A stretch of DNA of 64,000 nucleotides from Caulobacter sp. BP25 (GCF_002737755.1 NZ_PEGH01000017.1:248001-312000); one strand, 5' to 3'. Positions 45,362 through 54,820 are shown, numbered from the stretch's first letter. Numbers and translations are program-made. The notes: generated by a model from the sequence alone, not told the origin.

Positions 45362-45466
45362 TTCACCCTCGCACGGCTCGAAGGTGACGAATTGGCGACG
45401 ACAGCGGCGAAAAGCAACCGCTTCGTGCTCGTAAGGGCCCGAAGGGTTCAGGCCTGGCGAGCCTGG

Positions 45467-46141
45467 CTAGCGGGTCAGCGGACGTAGGACGATCTCGACG
45501 CGCCGGTTTTCGGCGCGACCCGCTGCGGTCGCGTTGTCGGCGATCGGCTGACGCTCGCCCATCCCCGCAACGAAGACCCGATCAGGCAGTACGCGCCCTT
45601 GATTGGTCAGGTAGCCGGCGACGGCGCTGGCGCGCCGTTCCGACAGGACCTGATTGTAATCATCCGGCCCGCTGGAATCGGCATGGCCGACCACGTCGAT
45701 CGTCGTCTGGGTATAGGCGTTCAAGGTCCGCGCCACGTCGTCCAGAACCCTCACGAAGCGCGGCTGGATGTCAGAGCGGTCGACGTCGAAGGTGACATCG
45801 CTGGGCATGACCAGCACGATCTGGTCGCCGTTACGCCGGATCATCACGCCAGAGCCCTCTAGGCTGCGGCGGAAGTCGGCCTGCTGGCGATCCATATAGT
45901 TGCCGACCGCGCCGCCGGCCAAGGCTCCGATCCCTGCGCCGATCAGCGCGTTCTTGCGGCCTTGCTCGCCCTTGTTGGTGTTGGTCAGGTAGCCGAGCAG
46001 GGCGCCGGCGCCCGCGCCGGCCAGAACGCCCGTTCCGGTGTTGTTGCGGACCGGCATGCCGGTATAGGGATCGGTGGTCGTGCAGGCCGCCAGGGCGCCC
46101 GCGCCCACCAACACGGCGGCCAGAGCAAACTTGCGCGTCAT
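45467..46141 (-). CDS. OmpA-family lipoprotein with glycine-zipper
   Basis: 224 residues from the ATG at 46141; the frame extends further upstream without a lipoprotein signal. Lipobox FALAAVLVGAGALAACTTT. A glycine-zipper segment follows (GAGAGALLGYLTN, GAGIGALAGGAVGNYMDRQ). The C-terminal OmpA domain binds peptidoglycan: VTFDVDRSDIQPRFVRVLDDVA, DVVGHADSSGPDDYNQVLSERRASAV and GMGERQPIADN. It anchors the outer membrane to the cell wall (YiaD/Pal-like). Confidence 0.93.
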   Translation of the reverse strand: MTRKFALAAVLVGAGALAACTTTDPYTGMPVRNNTGTGVLAGAGAGALLGYLTNTNKGEQGRKNALIGAGIGALAGGAVGNYMDRQQADFRRSLEGSGVMIRRNGDQIVLVMPSDVTFDVDRSDIQPRFVRVLDDVARTLNAYTQTTIDVVGHADSSGPDDYNQVLSERRASAVAGYLTNQGRVLPDRVFVAGMGERQPIADNATAAGRAENRRVEIVLRPLTR

Positions 46142-46315
46142 CGCAACCCTCGTTGGTTTGTTGTAGATCAAGGTCCGACGGGCAAACGCCCGACTTATGG
46201 TCAAGTTCCCCTATTGCGCCGACAGCGAGACGAACGCCCTTCGCGTCGATCGCTGCGCGGTGTAGTAATAAGGAACTTACTCATTCAGAAGCTCGCAGAT
46301 CCAAGGCTCGTCGAC

Positions 46316-47251
46316 GTGTCCAACTCCGCCATCGCTCCGGTTTCCTTCTCGCTCTACGCGAAGGACTTCACGCGCTTCTCCCAGGAGCTGGGCGCGTCCT
46401 TCGAACGCTACGGCTTCGCCGTGCTGTCGGACTATGACCTGGATCAAGCGCGTATCGACGCCGCCGTCGACGCCGCCAAGGCCTTCTTCGCCCTGCCTGT
46501 CGACACCAAGAAGCAATACGCCGGCGTCAAGGGCGGCGCGCGGGGCTACATCCCCTTCGGCGTCGAGACCGCCAAAGGCGCCGACCACTACGACCTGAAG
46601 GAATTCTGGCACATGGGCCGCGACCTGCCGCCCGGCCACCGCTTCCGCGCGCACATGGCAGACAACGTCTGGCCGGCCGAAATCCCGGCGTTCAAACATA
46701 GCGTCAGCTGGCTCTACAACGCTCTGGACGGCATGGGCGGCAAGGTGCTGGAGGCGATCGCCAACTACCTGAAGCTAAACCGCGACTTCTTCGCGCCGAC
46801 CGTCAAGGACGGCAACAGCGTGCTGCGCCTGCTGCACTATCCGCCGATCCCGGTGGACGCGACCGGGGTGCGCGCCGGCGCCCACGGCGACATCAACACC
46901 ATCACCCTGCTACTCGGCGCCGAAGAAGGCGGGCTGGAGGTGCTGGATCGCGACGGCCAATGGCTGCCGATCAACCCGCCGCCCGGCTGCCTGGTGATCA
47001 ACATCGGCGACATGCTCGAGCGCCTGACCAACCACGTCCTGCCTTCGACGGTGCACCGCGTGGTCAACCCGCCGCCGGAGCGCCGCGGTTTCGCGCGCTA
47101 TTCGACGCCGTTCTTCCTGCACTTCGCGTCGGACTACGAGATCAAGACCCTGCCCAGCTGCGTCACGGCGGAGAACCCGGACCGCTATCCGGAGTCGATC
47201 ACCGCCGACGAATTCCTTCAGCAACGCCTGCGCGAGATCAAGCTGGCCTAA
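46316..47251 (+). CDS. 2-oxoglutarate/Fe(II)-dependent oxygenase (isopenicillin N synthase-like)
   Basis: 311 residues from GTG at 46316 (AAGG nine bases upstream); the frame is open further upstream but homology begins at SFSLYAKDFTRFSQELGASF. DIOX_N domain with RYGFAVLSDYDLD; the catalytic domain has the iron site H-x-D in GAHGDINTITLLLG and the distal His in STVHRVVNP, plus the 2OG/substrate Arg-x-Ser in RYSTPFFLHF. The substrate of these proteins in bacteria is mostly unknown. A terminator follows at once. Confidence 0.9.
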   Translation: MSNSAIAPVSFSLYAKDFTRFSQELGASFERYGFAVLSDYDLDQARIDAAVDAAKAFFALPVDTKKQYAGVKGGARGYIPFGVETAKGADHYDLKEFWHMGRDLPPGHRFRAHMADNVWPAEIPAFKHSVSWLYNALDGMGGKVLEAIANYLKLNRDFFAPTVKDGNSVLRLLHYPPIPVDATGVRAGAHGDINTITLLLGAEEGGLEVLDRDGQWLPINPPPGCLVINIGDMLERLTNHVLPSTVHRVVNPPPERRGFARYSTPFFLHFASDYEIKTLPSCVTAENPDRYPESITADEFLQQRLREIKLA

Positions 47252-47278
47252 GGCGCCTTGTCAGAGAGAAAGACCGAC

Positions 47279-47307
47279 AAGGGCGGCGGCCATGGGTCGC
47301 CGCCCTT
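47279..47307 (+). terminator. Terminator of the oxygenase gene
   Basis: Perfect 10-bp stem AAGGGCGGCG / CGCCGCCCTT with a 9-base loop, followed by ATCTATTT. It lies between two convergent genes and probably acts on both. Confidence 0.8.
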
Positions 47308-47309
47308 AT

Positions 47310-48887
47310 CTATTTCGCGATCCGAAGCGACGAGATCTCCTGAGCGATAGACTTGAAGGCGGTCTTCAGCTCCGAGCCGGTCGCCGGAAAATAGACGTGC
47401 TGGGCGTCGGTGGCGCAGTACTTCAGCATGCTCGTGGCGTTGGCGTCCCCGCCGACATCGAAGCCCACGGTGAAGATGGTCAGATCCAGCGCCGGGTCCT
47501 TCATGGCGTCGCACAGCTTGCGGGTCTGGCTGAACGCATCGCCGTTCGTCGCTGTGCAATTGATATGGTCGCTGGCCGATCCGCTGCCCGAGCCGGCGTC
47601 CTTGGCGATCACGCCCTTGCAGTAGGGCGTGTTGAAGGCGCCATCAGTCATCAGCACCACCACCTTCACCAGATCCTTGGTTTTGTAAGGCGCTGGACGC
47701 TGGGTGGCGCTGGGCCAGAGATAACCGAAATTCGGCGAGATCATGTACCAGCCCCAGGCGAAGCCAATCTGGCCCGCCGTGGAGCCGCCGATCGAGAGAG
47801 CGCTGATCTGGGTCTTCAGCGCGGTGCGGTCGCTCGACAAGGGCGTGATGGTGGCGCTTGGACAGGGGTTCGAGTTCGGATTCGGATAGTTGCGCCCCAC
47901 AGGCGCGATGCTCGGCGCCATGTCGGTATAGGCGTAGGTCCCGGTTCGCTCCGTCACACAGGTGCTGAGCTTGCGCGTGACCGTCGTAAAGTTCGCGCTG
48001 GTGAAGGTGAAGTTCAGGCACCCCGGATTGGTGCTGGTGTCGCAGGCCGCCACGCCGCCAGACACGTAGCTCGGCGCATTGGCGGTGTTGGCGTTGATCG
48101 TGAAGCTGTTCGCGGACGCGGCCGTCACGCTGTAGGTGTTGCCGTTCAGCATGGTCGGGCCAGACACGCCGCTGATCGTCACCTTGTCCCCGACAATGAA
48201 GCCGTGAGCGGCCGAAGCCACGACCGCAGGGTTTGCCCTGCTCACGTCCGTGATGGCCCGCGCGGTGACGGCGCCGCGAACCGCATCGGCATAGCTCCCG
48301 ACATTGACCCCAACCGCATAGGGCACGATGGCGACCTTCGAGTAGAACGGCGACTGCTGATCCTTGACCACGATGTCCACAAGGTCGGCGGCGCCGGTCT
48401 TCAGGTCGGTGATGCGCGAGCCACTCATCGAGCCGGTGATGTCGAGCACCACGGCGACCTCGAGGTTCTTGGATGAGCGCACCACGTCGGAATTGGCCGT
48501 GAGAGTGAAGTCAGACTGCGTCCATAGATGGGCGATGATCGGCTTTACCGTCGCCGATGCGGTCCCCACGATGTGGTTGCCTGTTCCCGCCTTGAATGTG
48601 GCGTTCGAGGCCGAAAGCCCCAGGTCCAGCTCCGCGATCTCGGCCAGGAAGGCCGGGTCGCCGACGGCCTCCAGTTCAACGTCCGTCACCGCCGTGGACC
48701 GCGCCGCCATCAAGGTTGCGGCGTCCAGGGCGTCCTGCATCTGGTGTCGTTGCAGGCTGATGCGGCCAAGGTCGATCAGGGCGAAGACCAGGATCGACAT
48801 CGGAATGGCCAGCAGCGCGAACTGTATGGCGATCGCGCCCCGGTCATCACGCCCGAGACGGCGGAAAAGGCGGGTGAGGCGCGACAT
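47310..48887 (-). CDS. TadG-like pilus-assembly protein with VWA domain
   Basis: 525 residues from the ATG at 48887. The TadE/TadG-type N-terminus RDDRGAIAIQFALLAIPMSI places one membrane helix (about 20-45). A von Willebrand A domain begins VAVVLDITGSMSGSRITDLK (MIDAS-type DxTxS) and resumes near the C-terminus with VVVLMTDGAFNTPYC and LTIFTVGFDVGG. Inserted between them is a segment with NPAVVASAAHGF, VGDKVTISGVSG and NGNTYSVTAASANSFTI. That pattern matches small E1-FCCH-like beta domains usually seen in phage tail and adhesin-like proteins. The role is presumed cell-surface, Flp/Tad-pilus related; no other tad genes are in the window. Confidence 0.85.
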   Translation of the reverse strand: MSRLTRLFRRLGRDDRGAIAIQFALLAIPMSILVFALIDLGRISLQRHQMQDALDAATLMAARSTAVTDVELEAVGDPAFLAEIAELDLGLSASNATFKAGTGNHIVGTASATVKPIIAHLWTQSDFTLTANSDVVRSSKNLEVAVVLDITGSMSGSRITDLKTGAADLVDIVVKDQQSPFYSKVAIVPYAVGVNVGSYADAVRGAVTARAITDVSRANPAVVASAAHGFIVGDKVTISGVSGPTMLNGNTYSVTAASANSFTINANTANAPSYVSGGVAACDTSTNPGCLNFTFTSANFTTVTRKLSTCVTERTGTYAYTDMAPSIAPVGRNYPNPNSNPCPSATITPLSSDRTALKTQISALSIGGSTAGQIGFAWGWYMISPNFGYLWPSATQRPAPYKTKDLVKVVVLMTDGAFNTPYCKGVIAKDAGSGSGSASDHINCTATNGDAFSQTRKLCDAMKDPALDLTIFTVGFDVGGDANATSMLKYCATDAQHVYFPATGSELKTAFKSIAQEISSLRIAK

Positions 48888-49004
48888 CCAGCAATCCAAC
48901 CAATGCTCATCCACCTTGAGCGGCCCCTAGTGAACAAGCCGGTAACCCCTTGGGTAAACAACCGGCCCTTCGACTCTGACGCCCGCTGCGGCTAAACAGC
49001 GCCC

Positions 49005-49742
49005 ATGCCGTTCACCGCCACCGTCCTGACCATGTTCCCCGAGGCCTTTCCGGGCCCGCTCGGCGTCTCGATGATCGGGACCGCCTGGAAGGAACAGGAC
49101 CTTTGGCGTCTGGAAACACTGGACATTCGCGCCTTTTCCAAGGATAAGCGCGGCTTCCTCGACGACACCCCTGCGGGTGGCGGCGCGGGAGCCGTGCTCA
49201 AAGCGGACGTCATCGCCTCGGCGCTCGATAGCGTGGAGCTCGATGGACGACCGCTTTTGTACATGAGCGCCCGGGGCAGGCCCCTGAACCAGGCGCGCGT
49301 AAGGGAGTGGTCCAAGGCGCCCGGTATCGTGGTGCTGTGCGGCCGCTTCGAAGGGGTGGATCAGCGGGTGCTCGACGCCCGAGGGTTCGAGGAGGTCTCG
49401 GTCGGAGACGCCGTGCTCGCCGGTGGCGAAGCGGCGGCGATGGTCGTGATCGAGGCGTGCGTTCGACTTGCCCCGGGGGTTCTGGGGAATATCGAGAGCA
49501 CGCTGGAAGAAAGCTTCGAGGACGGCCTCCTCGAGCATCCGCAGTACACGCGACCGCGGACGTTCGAAGGGCTCGACATCCCCGAGGTGCTGCTGTCGGG
49601 CGATCACAAGCGGATCGACCAATGGCGCAAGAGTATGCGTGAAGAAACGACCCGCGAGCGGCGCCCGGATCTCTGGGAGGCCCACCTCGCCAATCAACAG
49701 GCAAAAGGCGACCCGAAAACGGGTAAGCCCAAGGAGAAATGA
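49005..49742 (+). CDS. trmD: tRNA (guanine-N1-)-methyltransferase
   Basis: 245 residues. It makes m1G37 in tRNAs, preventing frameshifts. The SPOUT-class trefoil-knot features are visible: [73 protein letters not shown] and [16 protein letters not shown]. The operon continues into rplS with the stop overlapping an upstream in-frame ATG. The usual upstream partners rpsP and rimM are not present; the neighbouring gene is divergent. Confidence 0.96.
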   Translation: MPFTATVLTMFPEAFPGPLGVSMIGTAWKEQDLWRLETLDIRAFSKDKRGFLDDTPAGGGAGAVLKADVIASALDSVELDGRPLLYMSARGRPLNQARVREWSKAPGIVVLCGRFEGVDQRVLDARGFEEVSVGDAVLAGGEAAAMVVIEACVRLAPGVLGNIESTLEESFEDGLLEHPQYTRPRTFEGLDIPEVLLSGDHKRIDQWRKSMREETTRERRPDLWEAHLANQQAKGDPKTGKPKEK

Positions 49743-49744
49743 TC

Positions 49745-50137
49745 ATGGCGATCAACATCATCGCTCAGCTTGAGCAAGAAGAATCGGCCCGTCTGCTGGC
49801 CGCCCGCGCGATCCCGGAATTCCGTCCCGGCGACACCCTGCGCGTCAACGTGAAGATCAAGGAAGGCGAGCGCGAGCGCGTTCAGGCCTACGAAGGCGTC
49901 TGCATCGCCCGCGCCGGCACGGGCGTCCACGAGAGCTTCACGGTCCGTAAGATCTCGTTCGGTGAAGGCGTGGAGCGTCTGTTCCCGCTGCTGTCGCCGA
50001 GCATCGAAAGCATCGAAGTCAAGCGTCGCGGCGTCGTCCGTCGCGCCAAGCTGTACTACCTGCGCGACCGTCGCGGTAAGTCGGCCCGTATCGCCGAGCG
50101 CGCCGGTGGCCCGAAGGCCGCCGCGACCGAAGAGTAA
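49745..50137 (+). CDS. rplS: 50S ribosomal protein L19
   Basis: 130 residues, [18 protein letters not shown]. The start at 49745 is decided by AAGGAG at 49731-49736, eight bases before it; the ATG at 49739 would be only two bases away. L19 signatures: [49 protein letters not shown] and [18 protein letters not shown]. It is at the 30S-50S interface. Second gene of trmD-rplS; a strong terminator follows. Confidence 0.98.
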   Translation: MAINIIAQLEQEESARLLAARAIPEFRPGDTLRVNVKIKEGERERVQAYEGVCIARAGTGVHESFTVRKISFGEGVERLFPLLSPSIESIEVKRRGVVRRAKLYYLRDRRGKSARIAERAGGPKAAATEE

Positions 50138-50162
50138 TCTTCGTCGTCATCGCGAAAGATCG

Positions 50163-50190
50163 AGGCCCTGGCGGAAACGCCGGGGCCTTT
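50163..50190 (+). terminator. Terminator of trmD-rplS
   Basis: GGCCCTGGCG-GAAA-CGCCGGGGCC, a 10-bp stem with one G-U pair and a GAAA tetraloop, followed by TTTTCTTT. Confidence 0.9.
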
Positions 50191-50237
50191 TCTTTGGCCC
50201 AACGCGGCGACCGAGTTTGCGTGCGTTCGCACAAAGA

Positions 50238-50420
50238 TTGACAAATCGACGTTCCGTGAGATCATCTTTTCACCCCCGGCGCTTTGTCGCCCGGGCTTCC
50301 AGACCGTCTCCTTTCTAGTGGACGGCCCTCTTCGGGCGGAGCCCATCGGCCCCCGAAGGCTGAAAACGATGCGAGGGCGCGCCGACAGGTCGAAAGACGG
50401 GCGCGCCCTTTGCGTTTTCT
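50238..50420 (+). ncRNA. Candidate structured RNA between rplS and leuC
   Basis: A promoter-like TTGACA lies at 50238-50243. From about 50270 the sequence can fold into several hairpins (CCGGCG/CGCCCGG; CCGTC ... GACGG; GGCCC-TCTTC-GGGC). It ends with GGGCGCGCC (50375-50383) paired to GGCGCGCCC (50400-50408) around a GTC-GAAA-GAC inner hairpin, then TTTGCGTTTTCTC. So a transcript of about 140 nt with its own terminator, or a leader attenuating leuC, is plausible. A 20-aa ORF here is Arg-rich, not Leu-rich. I cannot match it to a named RNA; 6S RNA was considered but not confirmed. Confidence 0.45.
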
Positions 50421-50509
50421 CGTCGCTCAGCGGCCACGGGGCGCAAGAATTTGTCGCATCAGCGGGGCGCCACTGGATTTTGACGCATGATCCGCCCTAT
50501 ATCCCCGCC

Positions 50510-51949
50510 ATGTCCGGTAAAACCCTTTACGACAAGATCTGGGACGCCCACGTCGTCAGCGAAGCAGGCGGCGAAGCGATCCTCTATATCGACCTGCACC
50601 TCATCCATGAGGTCACCACGCCGCAAGCCTTCGCGGGCCTTCGCGCGGCCGGCCGCAAAGTACGCCGGCCCGATCGCACCCTGGCCGTGGCCGACCACAA
50701 CATCCCGACCGAAGGCCAATCGCTGGGCGTCGACGCGGTGAAGGACGAGGAAGCGCGCCTGCAGCTCAAGACGCTGGCTCGCAACGTCGCTGACAACGGC
50801 ATCGAATTCTTCCCGATGGGCGACATCCGTAACGGCATCGTCCATGTGGTGGGTCCCGAACAAGGCCGCACCCAGCCGGGCATGACCATCGTCTGCGGCG
50901 ACAGCCACACCTCGACCCACGGTGCGTTCGGCGCCCTGGCCCACGGCATCGGCACCTCCGAAGTCGAGCACGTCCTGGCCACCCAGACCCTGCGCCAGAA
51001 GAAGGCCAAGAACCTGCTGGTCCGCGTCGACGGCCAGCTGGCGCCTGGCGTGACTGGCAAGGACGTGGCCCTGGCCGTGATCGGCGAGATCGGCACGGCC
51101 GGTGGCACCGGCTATGTCATCGAGTTCGCCGGCGAAGCCATTCGGGGCCTCTCGATGGAGGGTCGCATGACCCTCTGTAACCTGACCATCGAGGGCGGCG
51201 CCAAGGCCGGCCTGGTGGCGCCGGACGAGAAGACCTTCGCCTACATCCAGGGCAAGCCGGCGGCGCCGAAGGGCGCGGCCTGGGACATGGCGCTTAGCCA
51301 CTGGAAGACCTTCTTCACCGACGACGACGCCGTCTTTGACCGCACCGTCGTCATCGACGGCTCGGCCCTGGTTCCGATGGTGACCTGGGGCACGTCCCCT
51401 GAGGACGTCATTCCGGTCACCGGCAATGTGCCCGACCCGGAAAGCTTCGCCACGCCCGACAAGCGCGCCGCCGCCCACCGCGCCCTCGACTATATGGGCC
51501 TGACCGCCGGCCAGCCGATCACCGAGGCCAGGATCGACCGCGTCTTCATCGGCTCGTGCACCAACAGCCGCATCGAAGACATGCGCGCCGCCGCCGCCGT
51601 GGTTCAGGAAGCCTTCCTGCACGGGCGCCTCGTGGCGCCGCACGTCAAGGCGATGGTGGTGCCCGGCTCGGGCCTGGTGAAGGAGCAGGCGGAAGCCGAA
51701 GGGTTGGACGCCATCTTCAAGGCCGCCGGCTTTGACTGGCGCGAGCCCGGCTGCTCGATGTGCCTGGCCATGAACCCCGACAAGCTGCAACCGGGCGAGC
51801 GCTGCGCCTCGACCAGCAACCGCAACTTCGAGGGCCGCCAAGGCCGCGCCGGCCGCACACACCTGGTCTCGCCCGCCATGGCGGCGGCGGCGGCGATCGC
51901 CGGCCATCTCGTCGATGTGCGGACGCTGCTCTCGGAGACCGCCCCATGA
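50510..51949 (+). CDS. leuC: 3-isopropylmalate dehydratase large subunit
   Basis: 479 residues from the ATG at 50510 ([16 protein letters not shown]); the frame is open further upstream but without homology. It isomerises 2- and 3-isopropylmalate in leucine synthesis, as a complex with LeuD. The [4Fe-4S] ligands are in [13 protein letters not shown] and [10 protein letters not shown], with [19 protein letters not shown] typical of the aconitase superfamily. The stop overlaps the leuD start by 4 bp (ATGA). Confidence 0.97.
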   Translation: MSGKTLYDKIWDAHVVSEAGGEAILYIDLHLIHEVTTPQAFAGLRAAGRKVRRPDRTLAVADHNIPTEGQSLGVDAVKDEEARLQLKTLARNVADNGIEFFPMGDIRNGIVHVVGPEQGRTQPGMTIVCGDSHTSTHGAFGALAHGIGTSEVEHVLATQTLRQKKAKNLLVRVDGQLAPGVTGKDVALAVIGEIGTAGGTGYVIEFAGEAIRGLSMEGRMTLCNLTIEGGAKAGLVAPDEKTFAYIQGKPAAPKGAAWDMALSHWKTFFTDDDAVFDRTVVIDGSALVPMVTWGTSPEDVIPVTGNVPDPESFATPDKRAAAHRALDYMGLTAGQPITEARIDRVFIGSCTNSRIEDMRAAAAVVQEAFLHGRLVAPHVKAMVVPGSGLVKEQAEAEGLDAIFKAAGFDWREPGCSMCLAMNPDKLQPGERCASTSNRNFEGRQGRAGRTHLVSPAMAAAAAIAGHLVDVRTLLSETAP

Positions 51950-52554
51950 AAGCCTTCATCCGCCTCGATGGCCGCGCGGCTCCGCTGGAGCTGGCCAATA
52001 TCGACACCGACCAGATCATTCCGAAGCAGTTCCTGAAGACCGTGGAGCGCGAAGGCCTGGCCAAGGGCCTGTTCTACGACTTCCGTTTCGACGCCGATGG
52101 GAACGAGATCGCCGACTTCGTGCTCAACAAGCCCGAGTACAAGGGCGCCAGCGTCCTGATCGCCGGCGACAATTTCGGCTGCGGCAGCTCGCGCGAGCAC
52201 GCGCCCTGGGCCCTGATGGACTACGGGATCATGTGCGTGATCTCCACCAGCTTCGCCGACATCTTCAACAACAACTGCTTCAACAACGGCTTACTGCCGG
52301 TGGTCGTGAAGTCGGAGGAGCTGGCCGTCCTGATGGACGAGGCCAAGGGCGGAAACCACATGGTCAGCGTCGACCTGGAAGCCCAGACCGTGATCTCGCC
52401 GTCAGGCAAGACCTTCACCTTCCAGATCGACCCGGTCCGCAAGGAGAAGATGCTCAAGGGCCTCGACGCGATTGGCGAGACGATGCAGCACGCGACCGAC
52501 ATCGACGTCTTTGAAAACAAGCGCGCCATCAGCCAGCCCTGGCTGGAGGCGTAG
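51946..52554 (+). CDS. leuD: 3-isopropylmalate dehydratase small subunit
   Basis: 202 residues from the ATG at 51946 within the leuC stop. Signatures: [39 protein letters not shown] (substrate loop) and [17 protein letters not shown]. Completes the LeuCD isomerase. A 100-bp repeat (52566-52663) separates it from the next gene. Confidence 0.97.
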   Translation: MKAFIRLDGRAAPLELANIDTDQIIPKQFLKTVEREGLAKGLFYDFRFDADGNEIADFVLNKPEYKGASVLIAGDNFGCGSSREHAPWALMDYGIMCVISTSFADIFNNNCFNNGLLPVVVKSEELAVLMDEAKGGNHMVSVDLEAQTVISPSGKTFTFQIDPVRKEKMLKGLDAIGETMQHATDIDVFENKRAISQPWLEA

Positions 52555-52565
52555 CCGTAAAAACT

Positions 52566-52663
52566 GTCATCCCGGTCAAGCGCGAAGCAAGTAGAACCGG
52601 GACCGCCGGAAGCGCCAGCGCTCTTGCGGTCCCGGCTCTTCGCTGCGCTACGGCCGGGATGAC
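52566..52663. repeat. 98-bp nested inverted repeat
   Basis: Outer arms GTCATCCCGG (52566-52575) and CCGGGATGAC (52654-52663); inner arms CCGGGACCGC (52597-52606) and GCGGTCCCGG (52626-52635). This is the typical REP-like design of Caulobacter intergenic repeats, here inside the leucine gene cluster. Confidence 0.7.
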
Positions 52664-52683
52664 AACCTAGACCGGGCTTCCCA

Positions 52684-52986
52684 ATGACCCTGATCCTCGC
52701 CGGCACGATCCGCATCGCTCCCGAGCGCCTGGCCGAGCTGCGTTCGCACCTCCGCGCCCAAGTCGAGGGCACGCGGGCCGAGCCGGGTTGTCTGGACTAC
52801 GCCCTGACCGAGGACCCGCTCGACCCCGGCCTGATCCGCGTATACGAGCATTTCGAAAGCGAGGCGGCCTTGGAATTCCATCGCGCCACGCCGCACATGG
52901 CCGCCTGGCGCGCCGCGTGCGCCGAACTGGGCGTGCACGGCCGCGACCTCCAGTCTTTCGACGTTTCCGCCTACCGCCAAATCTAA
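52684..52986 (+). CDS. ABM-domain (antibiotic biosynthesis monooxygenase-like) protein
   Basis: 100 residues, the size of a single dimeric alpha-beta ABM barrel (YgiN-like): TLILAGTIRIAPERLAELRSHL, GTRAEPGCLDYALTED, GLIRVYEHFESEAALEFH and SPHM-like TPHMAAW. Members act on quinones or heme-like substrates, often without cofactor. It sits between leuD and leuB in the same direction, 25 bp before leuB, but has no known leucine role. Confidence 0.85.
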   Translation: MTLILAGTIRIAPERLAELRSHLRAQVEGTRAEPGCLDYALTEDPLDPGLIRVYEHFESEAALEFHRATPHMAAWRAACAELGVHGRDLQSFDVSAYRQI

Positions 52987-53011
52987 GTCAGAGATCTAAG
53001 AGAGAAGCTTC

Positions 53012-54064
53012 ATGTCCACCCTGCTGCTCCTGCCCGGCGACGGCATCGGCCCGGAAGTTTGCGCCGAAGTCCGCCGCGTGGCCGCTGCCCTCACCCCGGA
53101 CCTGAAGGTCGAGGAAGCGCCCTATGGCGGCATGAGCTACGACGCCTATGGCGCGCCGCTTCTGGATGAGGTGCGTGACCAAGCCATCGCCAGCGACGCC
53201 GTTCTGATGGGCGCCGTCGGCGGCCCGCAATGGGCCGACGCCCCGCGCCATCTGCGCCCAGAGGCCGGGCTGCTGAACCTGCGCAAGGCCATGAACGTCT
53301 ACGCCAACCTGCGCCCCGCCTACTGCTTCGAAGCCCTGGCCGGCGCCTCAAGTCTGAAACCGGAACTGGTCTCGGGCCTGGACATCATGTTCGTCCGCGA
53401 ACTGGTCGGCGGCGTCTACTTCGGCCAGCCGCGCGGCATCGAGACCCTGCCAGATGGTCAGAGAAAGGGCTTCGACACGGCCGTCTACACGACTAGCGAG
53501 ATTGAGCGCGTCGGTCGCGTGGCCTTCGAGCTAGCCCGGGGCCGCACCAACAAGGTCCACTCGGCTGAGAAGTCGAACGTCATGGAGTCGGGCCTGCTGT
53601 GGAAGCAGGTCATCACCGAACTGCACGCCCGCGAATATCCGGATGTCCAGCTGGAGCACATACTGGCCGACAACTGCGCCATGCAGTTGGTCCGCGCGCC
53701 CAAGCAGTTCGACGTGATCGTCACCGACAACCTGTTCGGTGACATTCTGTCGGACGCCGCCGCCATGCTGACCGGCTCGCTCGGCATGCTGCCCTCGGCC
53801 GCTATCGGCGATCCGAACAAGCCAGGCCTCTACGAGCCGATCCACGGCTCGGCGCCCGACATCGCCGGCAAGGGCGTGGCCAACCCGCTCGCGGCCATCC
53901 TGTCGTTCGAGATGGCGCTGCGCTGGTCGCTGAAGCAGGTCGAAGCCGCCGACGCCCTGCTCGCGGCGGTCAAGAAGACCTTGGACCAAGGGGCCAAGAC
54001 CCGCGATCTGGGCGGGGCCCTGACCACCGCCCAGATGGGTGACGCTGTCATCGCCAATCTGTAG
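53012..54064 (+). CDS. leuB: 3-isopropylmalate dehydrogenase
   Basis: 350 residues. NAD-dependent oxidative decarboxylation of 3-isopropylmalate. Signatures: [50 protein letters not shown] and the metal/NAD motif [27 protein letters not shown], then [28 protein letters not shown] precedes the start. Third leucine gene of the cluster; leuA is not in the window. Confidence 0.97.
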   Translation: MSTLLLLPGDGIGPEVCAEVRRVAAALTPDLKVEEAPYGGMSYDAYGAPLLDEVRDQAIASDAVLMGAVGGPQWADAPRHLRPEAGLLNLRKAMNVYANLRPAYCFEALAGASSLKPELVSGLDIMFVRELVGGVYFGQPRGIETLPDGQRKGFDTAVYTTSEIERVGRVAFELARGRTNKVHSAEKSNVMESGLLWKQVITELHAREYPDVQLEHILADNCAMQLVRAPKQFDVIVTDNLFGDILSDAAAMLTGSLGMLPSAAIGDPNKPGLYEPIHGSAPDIAGKGVANPLAAILSFEMALRWSLKQVEAADALLAAVKKTLDQGAKTRDLGGALTTAQMGDAVIANL

Positions 54065-54209
54065 CCGCTGAGCTCTTGGGAAAGGCCGCGCTCGCGGCCC
54101 TTCTCAAAGCGTGTCCGCGCCCAACCGTGGCGTCAGCGCAACGTCATTACGGCGTTGCCTTCCCGCAGCCCCCGCGCATGGGCTTCGTGACGGTGTCGGC
54201 GGAGTTTTT

Positions 54210-54257
54210 GAGCATTTTCCGACAAGTGTGAAACGGTTATCGGATCGAAAAATGCTC
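54210..54257. repeat. Alphaproteobacterial palindromic repeat (GAGCATTTTCCGA type)
   Basis: GAGCATTTTCCGAC, then AAGTGTGAAACGGTTATCGG, then TCGAAAAATGCTC: an inverted repeat whose centre resembles the AAAGTGGGAACCGGTTTTCGG elements dispersed in rhizobia and relatives. Intergenic, just after leuB. Confidence 0.65.
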
Positions 54258-54272
54258 TAAACTTTTGAAATA

Positions 54273-54320
54273 GAGCTTTTTTATCCGATCTGATTGGATC
54301 AATCAGATCGGAGAGGGCTC
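54273..54320. repeat. Palindrome with CCGATCTGATTG arms
   Basis: CCGATCTGATTG (54285-54296) and CAATCAGATCGG (54300-54311) pair perfectly over 12 bp around GAT; outer GAGC and GGCTC bases extend it. Adjacent to the previous repeat. Confidence 0.65.
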
Positions 54321-54345
54321 TAGCCGAGCACGCCCCGCCAAAGCA

Positions 54346-54375
54346 AAAGGCCCGGCGATAGACCGCCGGGCCTTT
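54346..54375. terminator. Bidirectional terminator between leuB and PH-domain gene
   Basis: Perfect 12-bp stem AAAGGCCCGGCG / CGCCGGGCCTTT with a 6-base loop; T-rich ends on both strands (CTTTG; TTTTGCTTT). Confidence 0.9.
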
Positions 54376-54397
54376 CTTTGTTCCCGACGGAGAAGTC

Positions 54398-54820
54398 TTA
54401 CCTGGCCTCGGTGGCCTCGATCGCTTCCTCGATGGCGCGCTTGAAGTCCAGCGGCTGGGCAATCGGGCCGAACGGCGAGGCCGAGACGCCGGTGCCACGC
54501 ACGATGATCTTGCCGTAGTTCAGGATGCGGCCTAGCACGCCCTGGTTGACGATTATCGTGTCGACCTTGTTCAGGCGCTGCTCGATCGTGGTCCGGTTGA
54601 TGAATCCGAACTTCGCGATCAGTCGCTTGTTGGTCACGGCGAAATCAGAGTTCAGCTGGTACATCAGAGCGCCGATGAACCAGAATAAAGTAAGCGGAAA
54701 CAGCAAGCCAAAGCTGATTATCGTCCAGAAAGCTGGCCAGATATATATTCCCCAGTGAACCTTGGCGTCGAACAAGATTTTCTCATCGCCAGTAATAACT
54801 TGGTCAATATAACGCGCCAT
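54398..54820 (-). CDS. Membrane protein with bacterial PH domain
   Basis: 140 residues from the ATG at 54820 (GGGGGT six bases upstream; an in-frame GTG at 54826 is possible). Two adjacent membrane helices form a hairpin (IYIWPAFWTIISFGLLFPLTLFWFIGALMYQL), then a bPH2-type domain: DFAVTNKRLIAKFGFINRTTIEQRLNKVDTIIVNQGVLGRIL and YGKIIVRGTG. The role is unknown. Codons and GC are slightly lower in the membrane part. Confidence 0.85.
   Translation of the reverse strand: MARYIDQVITGDEKILFDAKVHWGIYIWPAFWTIISFGLLFPLTLFWFIGALMYQLNSDFAVTNKRLIAKFGFINRTTIEQRLNKVDTIIVNQGVLGRILNYGKIIVRGTGVSASPFGPIAQPLDFKRAIEEAIEATEAR

Noticed and set aside
50250..50510. Leucine leader peptide ahead of leuC
   Set aside because: The only short ORF ending near 50318 is Arg-rich with a single Val and no Leu run; other frames have no Leu clusters.
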